In this document: positions 11,018-24,600 of the stretch, piece by piece
Numbering within the stretch: the first letter of the stretch is position 1
How the letters are laid out: every line of letters starts with the position of its first letter
Made by a program: the position numbers and the translations under genes
The notes under the pieces: model-generated
What the model saw: the letters and a program-made list of their open reading frames with translations, nothing else
The model's database searches: none
Told to the model about the DNA's origin: nothing
Source: Drosophila pseudoobscura
Lineage: Eukaryota > Arthropoda > Insecta > Diptera > Drosophilidae
Direction: 5' to 3'
Assembly: GCF_009870125.1 (NCBI RefSeq)
Contig: NC_046681.1
Span: forward strand, 17,063,001 to 17,127,000
DNA: 64,000 nt

Positions 11018-12284
11018 GCCGTCGCGACGGCCAGATCGGAACTGAGCTCTGGGGCCAACAGCGTTCTAGGTACTGCCAAGCTCTGACCAGCTGTTTTCGT
11101 TTGCTTGTTTGTTCAGGGCTTTAGTTTCCGACTGGAAATCTGGCGTTTGAGGCTTGGCTCTGTTTTTCTTTACGGAGTTTCTACGATTCAACAATTGAAT
11201 CATTTAATCAGCTAGTTGTGAATATTGGATTTCTTCTTCTAATATTGTTCGGCTCGTTAGAACGCATGCAAGAATAGTTCCAAGTTGTTGAGTCCTTTAA
11301 AAGATACCTTTCAGTGCTTCAAGGTAATTATTTTTCGCTCAATGTTCGACCCTACATTTCGCTGCAATTGCTTGTCAGCCCTTTTCCTGCGTTTGGTGCT
11401 TTTACTATCGCCATCTCGACTGCTTGGCCTCTTCATTCTTCTGGTTGAAATTGCATTCACCCAAATGAAAGCGCAGTTACTCGACACTCCCGAATGAGGC
11501 GTGCAATCGAGTGTAAAGTACTCTCTTTTGTTACAGTATCCAACATCACGACAGGTTTGGACTGCTTTCTGCGCACTTCATAGAAAACATGTTTTGAGCA
11601 ACATGTTTTACCTATAGCTACATATTCTATATACATATTCTAACAAGCAGGAGCACCATAAACACATTCAGCTCTGAGCAGAAATACCTTTTCTCGATCC
11701 TATTAAAGTCTTCAAGATCCAAACTAAAGACCGATGGGCTATATCGAGTTTTTTGATGATGCTGATCTTAATATCTCTTCTTTGTTGTCGGTGTTTCTGA
11801 ACGTAGAAAGATCTTTCAACTTTGTTGCGTTGTCATTTAATAAAGTTGCCTCGAAAGTAATTTTCGCCGCTACCTATGTATATACATATGTACGTATGTA
11901 GCTATGTGTGTAGTTGTTACCGTTTGTTCCGGGCTGTCATATTTTCGTTGGGAAACCTGTATTTGTATGTATTTTAACACTGTATTTTACAATGTACACA
12001 CACACAGGACAAAAGTCACTGCGAATTGAACGATGAAACGAAACGAAATTGCAACTAATAGAATTGATGGAACCAAATAAAAACAAAAATCGCTGATAGT
12101 GGTGGGTAATGATTATTTTGACGCTCGACAAGAGCCACGGCTGTAGTTTTAAAACCTACATATATTTAGTCAGTTTGAATCTTACCTTTCAAATACATTT
12201 TATACGTCATTAAAGGTATGCGCCGGAAATGGTATCGAAGCTGATTAATTCTTGCACTACGTGTATCCTCTTTCCACTTATGGA
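11018..12284. other. Non-coding interval
   Basis: This should contain the promoter of the 10700-11017 gene (a TCAGTT initiator-like match lies near 11040 on the minus strand). Otherwise I see no gene. A TACATATGTACGTATGTA simple repeat lies near 11882. Confidence 0.4.
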
Positions 12285-12568
12285 GATAATGATTTCTGTT
12301 CCCGATAAGCCGACTTTTTATTTCGATTAAATGAACACCCGGCGCACAACTAAAACTGCACTGTCTGGTTTATTGCGCGAGATCCAAATTGCAAGTGAGC
12401 GCAGCTTCGCTCGGCTTACATGGATAAGCAGACGCAAAGCGGAGATAACGAAGAGAGAGCTTTGAGAGATCGTTTATCAGAGTGAGCAAGCGCAAAACTT
12501 TAACACAAATACGAGTGACATGTTGAGTGACTATTTGACAAGCAGCTAATCGTGGCGGGGTTCTGCAC
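12285..12568 (-). repeat. LTR-like interspersed repeat, copy 1
   Basis: About 280 bp match the sequence at 16610-16898 with roughly 90 percent identity by eye, in the same orientation. Read on the minus strand it has pyrimidine-rich GCTCTCTCTTCG and TCTGCTTATCC tracts, then GCGCAATAAACC as a polyadenylation signal, then an AT-rich tail. This layout is typical of a Drosophila LTR. Flanks outside the match are unrelated, so it looks like a solo LTR. Confidence 0.65.
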
Positions 12569-12799
12569 CTAATGACCTATTTGATCAAAACTTTTGAATA
12601 TTTTATCTGTTTCCATTTTTCCGCGTAAGGTTTTTTATTCCGCTACATCTATCTCTCCCCCCACTCACACCAACACCAGCTGAAGTTTTAGAGAAAGAGA
12701 GAGAGAGAGAAACAGAAAAGTGGAAGGGGGAAGGGGGCACATTTATTTGTTCATTCTGGCTATATTAATAATCCGATCTGATTCGGCATCTGGTACTTA

Positions 12800-13030
12800 G
12801 ATATGGTAATTCTGCATAATTTGCGTGGCAATAATTTTAAACATATGTACTATTTATAGTGTGATACCACAGAAGGCTAGTTGCACACAAAATTTGGTTG
12901 CCTACCTCTTATAGTCTTTAAGGACTAGGCGACAAACAAGAGGGAGAGACAGGGCCATATCGACTTGGCAATTGATGCTGGTTAAGAATATATTTACTTT
13001 ACGGGGTCGCAAACGCTTTCTTCATAAGCA
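12800..13030 (+). mobile_element. DINE-1-like element fragment
   Basis: The core CTTATAGTCTTTAAGGACTA, GGCGACAAAC, CATATCGACTTGGC, TTGATGCTGG and TTTACGGGGTCGCAAACGCT match the diagnostic DINE-1 block that is also present at 53.9 kb. Confidence 0.75.
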
Positions 13031-16000
13031 TTTAAGTACGTTTAAGACTCGTTAAGCCCTATAATGAGTCCCAAAGCTTCTAGTTGCGCTGCTGTGAGTT
13101 AATATTGTTAGGTTTTTAGTAGTCAACTTTCTAAAAATGTGATTATTTTAGCCCTATTAATTGGCTATAGCATTAAATCACACGGCAGGTCAACACCCAC
13201 AAGCTTTAAGATGCTTTTAGCGGGGCCCTAAAGCACGCTGCTAATGACACTTGCACGCCAAAGGGTGAACCCTGGTAATGGCCTAGACATGTGCTTTAAA
13301 TTGATTCTACCCGACAAACTCCATTAGAGCCGAACACAGACACAAGGGAAAGTTGGAAAAGTCAAAGAAGCCCACCCGCTGGCTCAGTAAATTGTAAATG
13401 TGGTTTAAAGGCAGCTGAAATTACAAAATTCTCAACAGAAAAATTCAATTACATGCCTTTGTTTTATGCTTTTAAATAGAATACAAGAATAACAGAAAAA
13501 TAAAACCATTAGGATAAGGATACCTGGAACGGCCTTTTCTAGATACCCTTTGATCGCTATGAAAAAGAGTCAAAACGCGATAGTCCCAGTCTCAGACTTT
13601 AAGATTAAGATAGCGAGCCATTTAGCAACATTCGTAGACCTATCGGTTGTAGTCGATAGTGTGTAAATACAATGGAAGAACTCTTGCCAAATATTGCTAG
13701 CAGACGCACCTAACAAGATCTACATACATGCATAACTATCTGTTCACAGCCATGCACATACACATATGCATGTACATAATGCCTCATAAATCTTCATTCA
13801 TTCGATTCATCGTGGAGGAGCCATGGACGACAGTGTGCGAGTCATTAACAACATCATCGCACAGTGGGACGCTTTTTCATTTCAACTTGCTAAATTAATA
13901 ACTTCTGAGCGAACACCAAAACGTCTTTTTCACATTCACTCTCTTTCAGACACTCTTCACCGTGCAGTGTGCGCCGTCTGGCGGATTTCTCATTGAAAAA
14001 AGGGGAAAACTTTGAATGTTCATATCTCCCAAACGTCCATAAAATGTTGAAAATCTCCAGTTTTGCCACCTACTTTTGCCTAAGACACCACTGTGCTTCG
14101 TGTCGATTTATTCCCCTCTCTTAGCACATTTGTTTCTCTTTCGCTCCTTTCTATGTCGATGGATACATCATTTATCATTGGAATCTTTTAGTTGTCATAT
14201 TTCTGCTGCAGCTGAGTGCACCAGAGCTGATTTTTCACTTCTTAGTCCCAGCTATCGACAACAAAGTGACAGACTATCACACATTAATGTACTGCATCGT
14301 GCAATTTGTGGACTGTATGGAGCATGAGTGGGAGCATGAGACAAAAATATCGTATTGAATAATGAGCACCCGCCATGGAGCATGGATGTCGAGCTCGTTC
14401 AAATGTGAAGTCATTTTAATTTCCGCCGGAAATAATATCGTTTAAAAATTGAATTTTAAAACTCACACGCTCGGCGCAACAATGCTACCCCTGCGCCACC
14501 GAGAATCCCATAACTGTCGGTAATGAAAAGGAAATGACACAAAATAATCAAAAAACAGTAGCGTAATGCTTGAGATTGTGAAACACAAAACAGTTTGGTC
14601 ATCAGCTTCTTCCTCGACTCCACGATTTGTGTTCAATTTTTGTTGGTCGAATGCTGCTCTCAAGACGTGTTTCCAAGTCGAATTGAATCCATAATTCCAT
14701 GTCTTTTAACTTAAAATTTACATTTATGGCATTCAATAATCTCAACTCTTGCCTTTTCTTGCTTCTAACTCCCTATTTGCCTGATTGAGATTCAGTTTTA
14801 TGTTAATTTTTTAGACCTAGTGGCTTTAGGTCTTGCAGGCAGTGACATTCACGTTAACGTTTCCAACACTGGAGTTAATCTGGATGCGGCCTTGCTGCCA
14901 CCGAATTTTATCCTCGCTCTTTTTTCACGAGCCCGAACGTGTAAATTTATAATTAAACGCCAACACTTTTTCCAGGCCAGCCTAAAACTTGGACTTTGGA
15001 CCAGATTCTGGCGGCGACCACATGAATCCGCCTTCGTTGTGAAATTCGTTTACACTGTGTGCTCTGGCCATTTCGGCATTGTGTCCTTGTGGCGTTTTTG
15101 CTTTGAAATCTTCCTTGTAAGCACTTAATTAGTGGTAAAAGTTAGGAACAAACCAACAAAACATGCTAAATACAGAGAAGGACAGCAACAGCCACTGGCT
15201 GGTCCCTCCCATCTTTCAAATGGGATGAATTTATTTCGTTTGATGCATATTAGATTACACGGCTTTGCCCCAGAAAGGACCAAGAGCGACCAGTTACTGG
15301 AAGACCCACCACATTTGCGGTTCCCTGGAAACTTCCAGCCTCAGTGGTTTTTTCATTTATCTATATATTTGTCTTCTTGTAGGTACAAGGAGTCAACCGT
15401 TAATAGTTAATATATACGAGCAATGGTGGCGTGCTATTTGATAAGTATATTATGAATACTTTTCGGCTTATAGACACTATGCAGTTTTAATAACTTTTGA
15501 TTACCTTTTCTAATTACTGGTGAACGCTTTCCTGAAAATTGGACTTCTTGATTCCATATGAAAATTCTCTGCTTCTAAAGGCTTTTGCCAAACATTTTCT
15601 CCGTCAGCACACATAAATTTTCAAAATATTTTGTCAAGCCTAATAGTGCCGGGGGGTCAGGGCGTGTTTTCCGTCTTTCATTGTGCTTTTGTAAATAAAC
15701 TTAATTATTAATTAGTAATTATAGACAATATAATGGTTTGTGTCTCTGAAACAGCAGTGCCGCTGTGTGGCACAAATAAAATTATTTACATACAAATAAA
15801 AATTAATCCCAACTCTCACTGCCTCCATCCATGCTTTGCTTGCGGTGTTTAATTAACTTTTGCAGGGAAATTACTCGGAGAACTTTAAAACGATAAAACT
15901 TTTGCGAGCTGACATTTGCCCCTTTGGAGTTCTTTCTACCAAAATTACAATATTAAATTTAGTTTCGCATAAAACAGAAAACAATTAAACTTCTGAACGC

Positions 16001-16609
16001 CCGCACATAAAACAAGACCAAACTCACCAGGCCCCCCGCCCCGCCCCGTCCCGCCCCGCACCGCCCCACCCTGCACCGACTGCTGGCTCGTGGAACTGCA
16101 TAAATGTTTGGCTTTGATGACAGAACAGAACGACAGGCCCGACCAGTTCCGCCCTGTCCTGCAGACAGGTGACGGGTTGTATTTATCTGTTGCTCCTGCC
16201 TCGTTTATTGTGGCCCTGCGGTGATTTTACGGCGAACAAACAGCAACGGAGCGGAAGCAGAAGCAGAAGAATGTAAATCCCGTCTGAGTGCAGGTCGAGC
16301 AGGGAAAACTTTGCGGCTTGCCGTGCTAATGATTCAATCTACTTGCCCGAGCTGCCCTGAAAGTTTACAAATTTGGACAGGAACAACGTCAAAAACCACA
16401 AAATCACGCCAAGAGGAGGAAATAAAGCGACAAGCAAAAATAAATTTGAATTGAAAGCGCTTTCAGATTTTAATTGCAGCGGCTCACGGAACGAAATGCA
16501 ATCAACCCTTTTTTTCATTCTTCAAAATAGTTTACGAGCTCTCCGTTTAATGAAAATCGATACATACCCTTCTATAATATTATTGCGAACAAACGGAGAA
16601 ATGGAGCTC
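13031..16609. other. Non-coding interval between the two LTR-like repeats
   Basis: No gag, pol or other gene is recognisable, which argues against the two LTR-like repeats bounding one intact element. Open frames at 14076-14327, 14820-15128 and 15132-15410 lack family features. A C-rich block lies near 16030-16075. Confidence 0.45.
16025..16078. repeat. C-rich GCCCC-type low-complexity block
   Basis: The block consists of iterations of CCCCGCCCCGTCCCGCCCC type. The complementary strand has closely spaced G runs with potential for G-quadruplex formation. A similar block lies at about 35022-35058. Confidence 0.6.
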
Positions 16610-16898
16610 CAGTATTTCCAGAGATTTCCGTTCCCGATGGGCCGATTTATTATTTCGATTAAATGAACACCCGGCGCACAAATAAAACTGCAATGCGTGG
16701 TTTATTGCGCGAGATCCAAATTGCAAGTGAGCGCAGCTTCGCTCGGCTTACATGGATAAGCAGACGCAAAGCGGAGATAACGAAGAGAGAGCTTTGAGAG
16801 ATCGTTTATCAGGGTGAGCAAGCGCAAAGCTTTACCACACATACGAGTGACATATTGAGTGACTAATTGGCAAGCAGCTAATCGGCGGGGTTATGCTC
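16610..16898 (-). repeat. LTR-like interspersed repeat, copy 2
   Basis: Homologous to 12285-12568. Shared landmarks are ATTAAATGAACACCCGGCGC, TTTATTGCGCGAGATCCAAA, TACATGGATAAGCAGACGCA and AGCAGCTAATCG. The copies differ by scattered substitutions, and homology stops at the GGCGGGGTT end. Confidence 0.65.
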
Positions 16899-18603
16899 TT
16901 CAACTGTGGCTTGTCTTTCCGACTTTAATGAGTTACAAATAATTGCGCTTCTGCAAATGAATAAGGCTTAAGTGAGAACATAACGATAGAGCAACTAATC
17001 GCTATGACGTGCTCAATGCAACAAATCTTAGAAGAGAGCGATAGACGATAAGCTTTAGCTTTAGCGATAGATGGAGCGTGAGAGAAACGAAGAAGGCAGA
17101 AGAACCGAAATAACGACCGCTGCACATGCGGTGAACAATGATTATGTACAGTACACTATGAAAATATCAATAGAAAAAATTAGTTTAAATCGATTAAATT
17201 CATACAATCATTTGTCAGCAGTTTATTTTCAAATTAAGAGCAAACAAGATTGGCGGGGATTGGGAAAGACACGTATCAATCAGTGCAAATTGAGTTTGTC
17301 CGTAATATATTTGCACGCAATTAAGAGAGGGGCTGGCAAGCGAGTGCGGATAATTATGATTTCATTTGAGAGACTCAACTGCGAAAAATTATGCGTGCAA
17401 ACACACGAACAAGCCACCACACGGAGCTGATAATCGCACATTCGCCTCGTACGCCCGCTTGCGATGAAAATTAGGGAGCGGACCGCATTACTGTTGACCA
17501 ACGCTACCCTTACCAGTGCTGTTGACGCCTAACCTGAACCCACGACAGCCCCCGACATTTCCTGCGACTGTGGCGCCACATATGTGTGTGTGTGCGTATG
17601 TATGCGTGGAAATGCGAAATAATGACTCGTGTGCTGGCTTATCCGCTTAATTCGACACACTTTTGCCGGCTCTGGTTCGGTTAAATTTCCATGTTTCGCT
17701 TGTGCTATCGAGGTCTGGAATTAAGGTAAATTAAGTTACGCTCACGTACATTACTGCGGATTAAACGACGAAATGATCAAACAAAAGGACTGTCGGACTT
17801 CGAAAATGAAACGGGCATGGCGGTTGCGGGACTTAATTAAGTACAACTTTTTTGATTACCATGAAAGCAGCAGCAGGGTTGAGTCAAACTTAGAATATAC
17901 TGGAATTAATGTAATATAATGAACGTAACTCAATCAAATTTAACAAAATTCTGTTTATTCTTTCTTACGAAGTATATTACATACGAGTATATACATACGA
18001 GTATAGCTATGAGTATGTGTATTTGCTATTCGCTTATATCGCAGTTTTAATCCATTTTTTTATTTCTTTGATAGCCTGTTAACATTAACGACAGTTAATT
18101 TCAATTAATTTGAGGTTCGGCAATGTAATTTTCTGAACTAATAATATCCTAATAATAATAATTTCATTCTCAAATTAATAACCAAGTTTTTTCGATGCGT
18201 TGTCATAATTATATACATTATTTAATATGAATATTTTATTTTCAGTTTTTCCATTATATTTAAAGCTATGCATACAAATTAGACCAACGTATGGTATTAG
18301 CTGTGTAAGTTTGTTGTTTGCCAGATGCAAAATATACCCAAAGAAAAGTACAAATCTCCATAAAATGATTAGCAGTCGTTTTCATAGCAACAAAATCTAA
18401 AATTATTACTATGTCTATATTAAAAGTGATTGTATGTAATGTATTGATGAAAGTGTTTGCTGGTTGATTGAATATACATTACACACAGATTACGAAATGG
18501 TTTCGTTATATTTGATGTTCTGGATCGTATTTTGATGTTCATCCTTAGCTATTAAATAGTCCTATGTACAATATATTCAAGTATCCACACACGTAATTAC
18601 TTA
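16899..18603. other. Non-coding interval downstream of the dpr gene
   Basis: I see no gene. The part nearest 18603 is probably 3' UTR of the minus-strand dpr gene. AT-rich simple repeats occur at about 17980-18020. Confidence 0.4.
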
Positions 18604-21600
18604 TCACGATTCAGACAAAGTTTCCCTTAGGTCTACGTCTACCCGTAGCTGTGGCCGCTCCACCCTTCGGCTGACTCTGATTGCTTGCGGGTGCCAGTAG
18701 TTGATATGCAGAGATGATACATTCGAGGAGGCGTTGGAGCAGCTGCAGGAGAGTAGCCATCGCACAACTGAACTGGCAACCAACGCCATGACGAGAGCCA
18801 TTCGAGTGCTCCGACAGCTGCTGGCCACTCGGACACCTTTACTCTTCTGCATCGCCGCGGGGCTTTCATCTGAGGGCGACGAAGAGGCGAGAAAAAAGAA
18901 GCATGGCATTTAGAAGACGGCAAACCCAGATACCCGCTTTGGTAATGGTACAACTCACCATTGATGACATTGACCAGCACACTGGCCGCCTCCGCCGTGG
19001 TCGGCAGGCACGTATAATTGCCCGTGTCAAGCAGCTGTGCATTGGCAATGCGTAATCTGTAAGACATTGTAATAAGGTCATGTTTTGAAAACACTGTACA
19101 TCTTAAGGGCTTCCCTCTCCCAGCGTCTCCGCTTCATTAATTTGATTTTATAAAAATACCAAGGGATGTGCCAAGTGGAAGCAAACACACCTGCTGGCCA
19201 CCCAGCACTACATCCCATTGCCCTTCCCGGGACATTCCATTCTCCTGGCTCTCGAAATGCCTCAGATAAGAGGAAACTCCGTACTAATTGTGCCATTTTG
19301 TTGGGAATGATGGAACTGATTTTTGCTAGTATACTAGCATTTTTATGCGACTTACCTGCTCTGTAGCTTCTCTGTCAGAGTTGATTCCATGGATATACGC
19401 TGCAAATCAATGGCCGCCTCATTGGGATGGGCAACAAACGGCGTTAATATGTATGGGCCGCGATACCAGTAGATGGGGCCAATATCCTGTGCCGATGTCG
19501 TCGGCTGTTTTACCAGGCATGTGAGCGTTATGACGCTGCCCACTTTGACGTACAAGTCCGTCGGACCAGCAATAATCGCTTTGGCATCTGGCGGCGTCAC
19601 TGCAGTTTGGCATAGATCGGAATGGAACGAGCAACAAATTGATTAACAGCATGTTCAGGTGCTCTCTTCCTCCCGCACACGTGGGGCTCGTCTGGCCAAC
19701 GGCATAATTCAATGGGCTTCAATTGATTGGGAGGGTGGAATGGGATTCCCCACAGAAGCTCTCCCATGCAGAAGCAGCGCCACAGAGCGTGCGTGTGCGT
19801 GGCATTGCTGGCCTTATACCTCGGAGGGACAATAGCTGGATCACTGATTTCAGACTGATAATGAGCAGCGTTGTGCCGCTTAGATTGCAGCAAACTGGGC
19901 CCGAAGAGGGGGTACGCAAAGTGGAGCAATTCTAGTCATGGCTTCAAGGTAAAATCGATTCTTAAATCTTATTTATCACACCCTAACTTATTCAACTCTC
20001 CATCTGTTCATTCACATATGTATATGGGTATATGGAAAGAACAGAAAATGTTTCCAATTGTAATTATTCTCAATGGCCTTAGTACCGCCTTTGTTATAGC
20101 AAAATCAATACACCAAAATTGACATTTTTTGATGGCATTGTGATATCAAAATGCCCCTATAACAGAAAATAATAAGTGAGTGGTACGCGGTAAAAAGATG
20201 TTTCCGACCTTTCGGATACCTATTATTCCTGAAGATCTCAAAATCCTAAACCTGCAACCTGTTGAAGCTTCTAGATCCCTTCTGAAGAATTGAAGACACA
20301 GTATTGAGCAGACGTAGCAGGAAACGTATCTTCCAGATACAGTATTCCCTTGTTCGCTTTATGCACTGGGTATGAAAATCTAATTTGTAACCACGGACAC
20401 AGAATTTTAGGTTTGGTTTTATGTAAGTGTCCTTGGGTTCCGGCGCGTTTATTCCCGACTGATGGGACTGGCATAACATTGACCCATTGTTTGTCGATGA
20501 AGTTGTTGCTTCTCGAGGGAGGTCTCGCATTTTACACACGTTTTTAGTGCTGTTAGCCAGTTAATGTGAGTCAGCTATGGGGTTGGTACAACATGGGTGT
20601 GTGTATCTGGTGGGGTTTTCTACAGGAGGAGAAGAGCTTTCCGTCCGCTGACGCGGCTGCCGCGGACAGGGACAAGAGTGCATGCTGCCTAGTACAAGAC
20701 CGTTTTAGGCACTGAAAACTGCCTTAATGTTTTTCAGTGCGTTCAGTCCACCGTTTTCGGCGAACACAGCAGGCAGTCAGCAAAGTCAAATGTTGACGTT
20801 GTTAATGATGTGCGGGGTGGGACTGGCCGCAAGGACTCGGTCGGCATTCAAGCCTATAAGCGGATTTCAACACTCCCGAAGAGCAGCTCAGCATGGAGTG
20901 GCATCAGTGAGGGGAAGAGCAATCCAGTTAGTTAATTAACGTGCCAATGGGTTGGTGTCGTTTGGGTAGGTCTTAAATACTATCGATTTGAGAGATTGAA
21001 ACTGTTGGAATGGCTAGAATAGTGAAGACGGATGAGGTCACAGATTTCCCTACAAAATACAAAGAATTAACACTCCCAAAGAGCAGTTCAGCGCGGGGAA
21101 GGATCCTTAGATCACTCGATCAATCAGTGTTCATGCTTCTCAGAAACAAAATCTCTTAAGCCAGCCAACAGAAACGCAAATAAAGAAAAATTCCCTGAAT
21201 GTCTTCCTAAAAATATCTAGAATCTGATGTAAATCAGTGAACAATTTTGTGGTCTTGCGCCCACGTGATTCGCGTGACGACGTCATGAATATTTTGATCA
21301 CGATTTCATCGCTAGCGAGCGCTTCCTTCACTCCGAATCATTAGCATATATTTCGTAGCTTAACAGAGCAGGTGGCGGCCCTTCAGAACTTCCCATGTCC
21401 CCTGTCCCCTGTCCCCCTGTACCACTTCCTGCCGCCGACGAGCTCCAGGCCAGACGAGGACCTGGCACGAGGCCGGATTACGAGTACTATGTATGTACAT
21501 CCGCAATGCAGCCGCGCCCGAGAAGGATGTTTGAATATTTTGCATCCTTAAGGCACTCGCATGCCGAAATGAGCATCTGCGGAGGCTGCAGCGCTAATAT

Positions 21601-24600
21601 GACTTTGGCTTTTGATGCGATTTACACCTTTTGACTCGACTTGAGTTCGTTACAAGATTGAGGCAGGCAGCTGCTGGAGGCAGGTAATTTGCTGGGAAAG
21701 TCCTTTATCAGCCGGTATTCGTCACTCGTACACTGTTGAGAAAATAGCTCGTGCTGGGCTTTGAAAATAACTTATTTAAATAAACAGGCCACCGAGTGCG
21801 CCTAGTCATCCACCGAGAATTGCTCAGAGAGAACATCCCAGACACTACAGAAAACTGCTCCGGGTTCAAGCACACAACCTCCTTGTTGGCAATGCGAATT
21901 AATTTGAAACTACGTATATCAGTAGAGGTTGGGCCAGAGACAGACGTATTCAAGCACACACAATGCCATGGACCTCCTCAACAGGCGCAGCAGGAAATCC
22001 ATTGTAGAACACCTGTGCGAGGGGGAATGGGAGATCCCTTGGGTGGGGTCCTTGGTGTGCATTACAACAGCAGGCATATGAATTTAGTATTGAATTTAAA
22101 TTCAAATTGCGTTTGCATGCAAAGCGTGTAGAAAAATAGACACGGCTCCCCGTAAGCCGATGGTGTGCGGCCAGGTGCCGACAGTGGCCATACTCTCTCT
22201 CTGAACCTGCTGAATCTGTAGAGCTCTACAACTGTATAAATAAATAAATAAGTTAGAATTCTTATCCCAGTCTTCTAATCTCTAGTTCCTGTGTAAGGAA
22301 TTCATGGAAGACAAGGATAAACCACTATGACCTATGGGTACACACTCGTTGCCCGCCGTTGCATCCATCCACCTCGAGCAGACAAACTTTACTACCAATT
22401 TACAATGCCCTTCACCGGAGAGAAATACAGTGTGTACGTGCACTATGTATCATAAGTTGCCGTTGCCAAGAAATTGCTAACAATGCGTAGGAACACAGGG
22501 CGAAAGGGCGGTGGGGGAGGTAAGGGAAAGCGAAGGAAGGGCTGGGAAGGTTGGCTTACTCACCTATGACATTCAGGCGGAATGCCATCGAAATCTTTGG
22601 CTCCGTGTTCACTTGGCACTCGTAGATGCCGCTGTCACGTGGCTGAGCGTATTTCACATGCAATGTCCAGTCCTTGGAGTCGGCGGTGCGTACAACCTGC
22701 ACAGCCCAGAAGGGGCCAAACAGAAGGAGAGAAAGTGGAGTCGAATCAGACAGGTACAGGGGTACAGAGAATGCACGATAAATCGTGGCCGGGGACGAAC
22801 CGTCCTTGGGCGAATTTAATCAATGCATACAAGAGCCTGGCCCGAATTGCATACGCAATTAAGCTGACTTGGCTTACAAACGATGCCAGGTCGGGCTGGC
22901 GGGCACTTAATGAACCAGCGGGGGGGTGGGGGCTGGAGACAGGCAGGGGAGCTTACGGATACGCACCTTGAAACGCTCGTCAGAGGTGTAGGTCAAAACG
23001 CCTGCAGTCAGGATGTGTAAATCGCGTTTCCTTATCCAGGATACCTGTAAGAAAATGAGAAAAGGGACACCAAATGCTGTTAGAGCCAGTACTTAAGTCA
23101 ATTTTTTAAATTGGGTTTAGTCCTTCCGCCCGACTGCTCTGGAACTCCGGAGAAAACTGAAGCCGAAAGTAAGGGTACGAAAATGTGATAAGCAAAACGG
23201 CAAAATAGTGTAAGCAGCCAACTCAGCTAAGAGAGTGGGCTAAAGCTCATCGCAAATACTGTGGTACCCCCCAAGTTTAAGCCCTAAAGATACGGAGAAA
23301 ATCGGTTTAACTTACACAAATATTTACATATATTGTAGGTTTGTTTTCCTGTTGATTCATTACTGGAACCCAGAGATATAAGATCCGTTTCCTTTCCAAC
23401 ACTTTAATTGGAAAATGGATTCGCAGAGGAATGCATCTTGTAATTTCGTTTGCTTTTCGATTCCGACTTACAACCCATCCCAATCGTGGACTCCACTGTA
23501 CAGCACAGAGTCCATTACTGTTTAAAGGCGGCAGCAGGCGCCGAGCACACACGTGGCAGACAAGGCATTGGCCAAGCCAGGCCAACGGCGGAGAAGAAAA
23601 GAGAAATGTAGACAAGTGCGTGCCCAAAATGTCAGCAGCTTAAAGTTTCCAAAAGCCTCAAAAAAAAAAAAAAAAAAAGAAAACTTCCTGCAACTGCCGC
23701 TACGGCAGGCAAAAAGTAATCTCGCCGACTGCCCCAGGCTACCGAAACTTTTCGCTGCCCCAAAATCCACAAAAAATGAAGGGGAGAGGCGCAGAACACA
23801 GCCTACAAAGGGGCGACACTAAAAGTGTCCAAGTGGCACAAGAAGGCAACGCCTGAGAGCTCCTCTTAAGGTGTGGCAAAGGGATTACGATGGCCAAAGG
23901 TCCGCAATAGTAAATCAGAATCAGAGTCAGAGAATGTTTCTTTCAGTGGAGATGGATAATGGTGATGGCAGAAGGTGATGTGAATGGAATGACAGAATGG
24001 AATGGTGCCTCTAAAACGGTTTTCCTACACTGGTCAAATTTTTTAAATACTCTGAGATCCAGCAGGGAAAATATCTTTTTTTGTGGGAAACGCTATCGCC
24101 CACTTTGTACGTACTTCAACACGAATACATTATACCCTTGATATCTGAGAGCAACTCAAAGCAGAAAGGAAAACACAAAGAAAACTCAATGAAAACAAAG
24201 CAGGGAAAATATATGAATGAGAGGAATCGTGTGTGGAGACTGGACCTTTGTCATTAAACAGCCAGAACAAGGGTAAAAAGATCCAAAAGATGGCTGGGAA
24301 AGCGGAACAGAGATACGAAAAGTTGTGCACACCGCTTGACTAGCGATCCAAATGTTTTCCTTAAGAATGCATTGAAAAGAAAACCCGCAGCGGAAAACCT
24401 ATTTCTCGATAATCTGGAAAATGCAATCTCTGGAATCACTCACCGACTTATCGCCCAGGTGGTCCACTCGGCAATTGATGGCCGCCGTGTGACCCGTTCG
24501 GGCCGTTATATTCCTGGGCATACCAAAGTCAAAAATTGGCGGCGGATAGGTTGTCTCGTCTATTGGGTGCTCCTCTGGCTCCTGCTCCTCCTCCACGGCA

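Noticed and set aside
12285-16898. A single full-length LTR retrotransposon
   Set aside because: No gag, protease, reverse transcriptase or integrase motifs between the repeats, although the repeats are too similar for the interior to have decayed completely.
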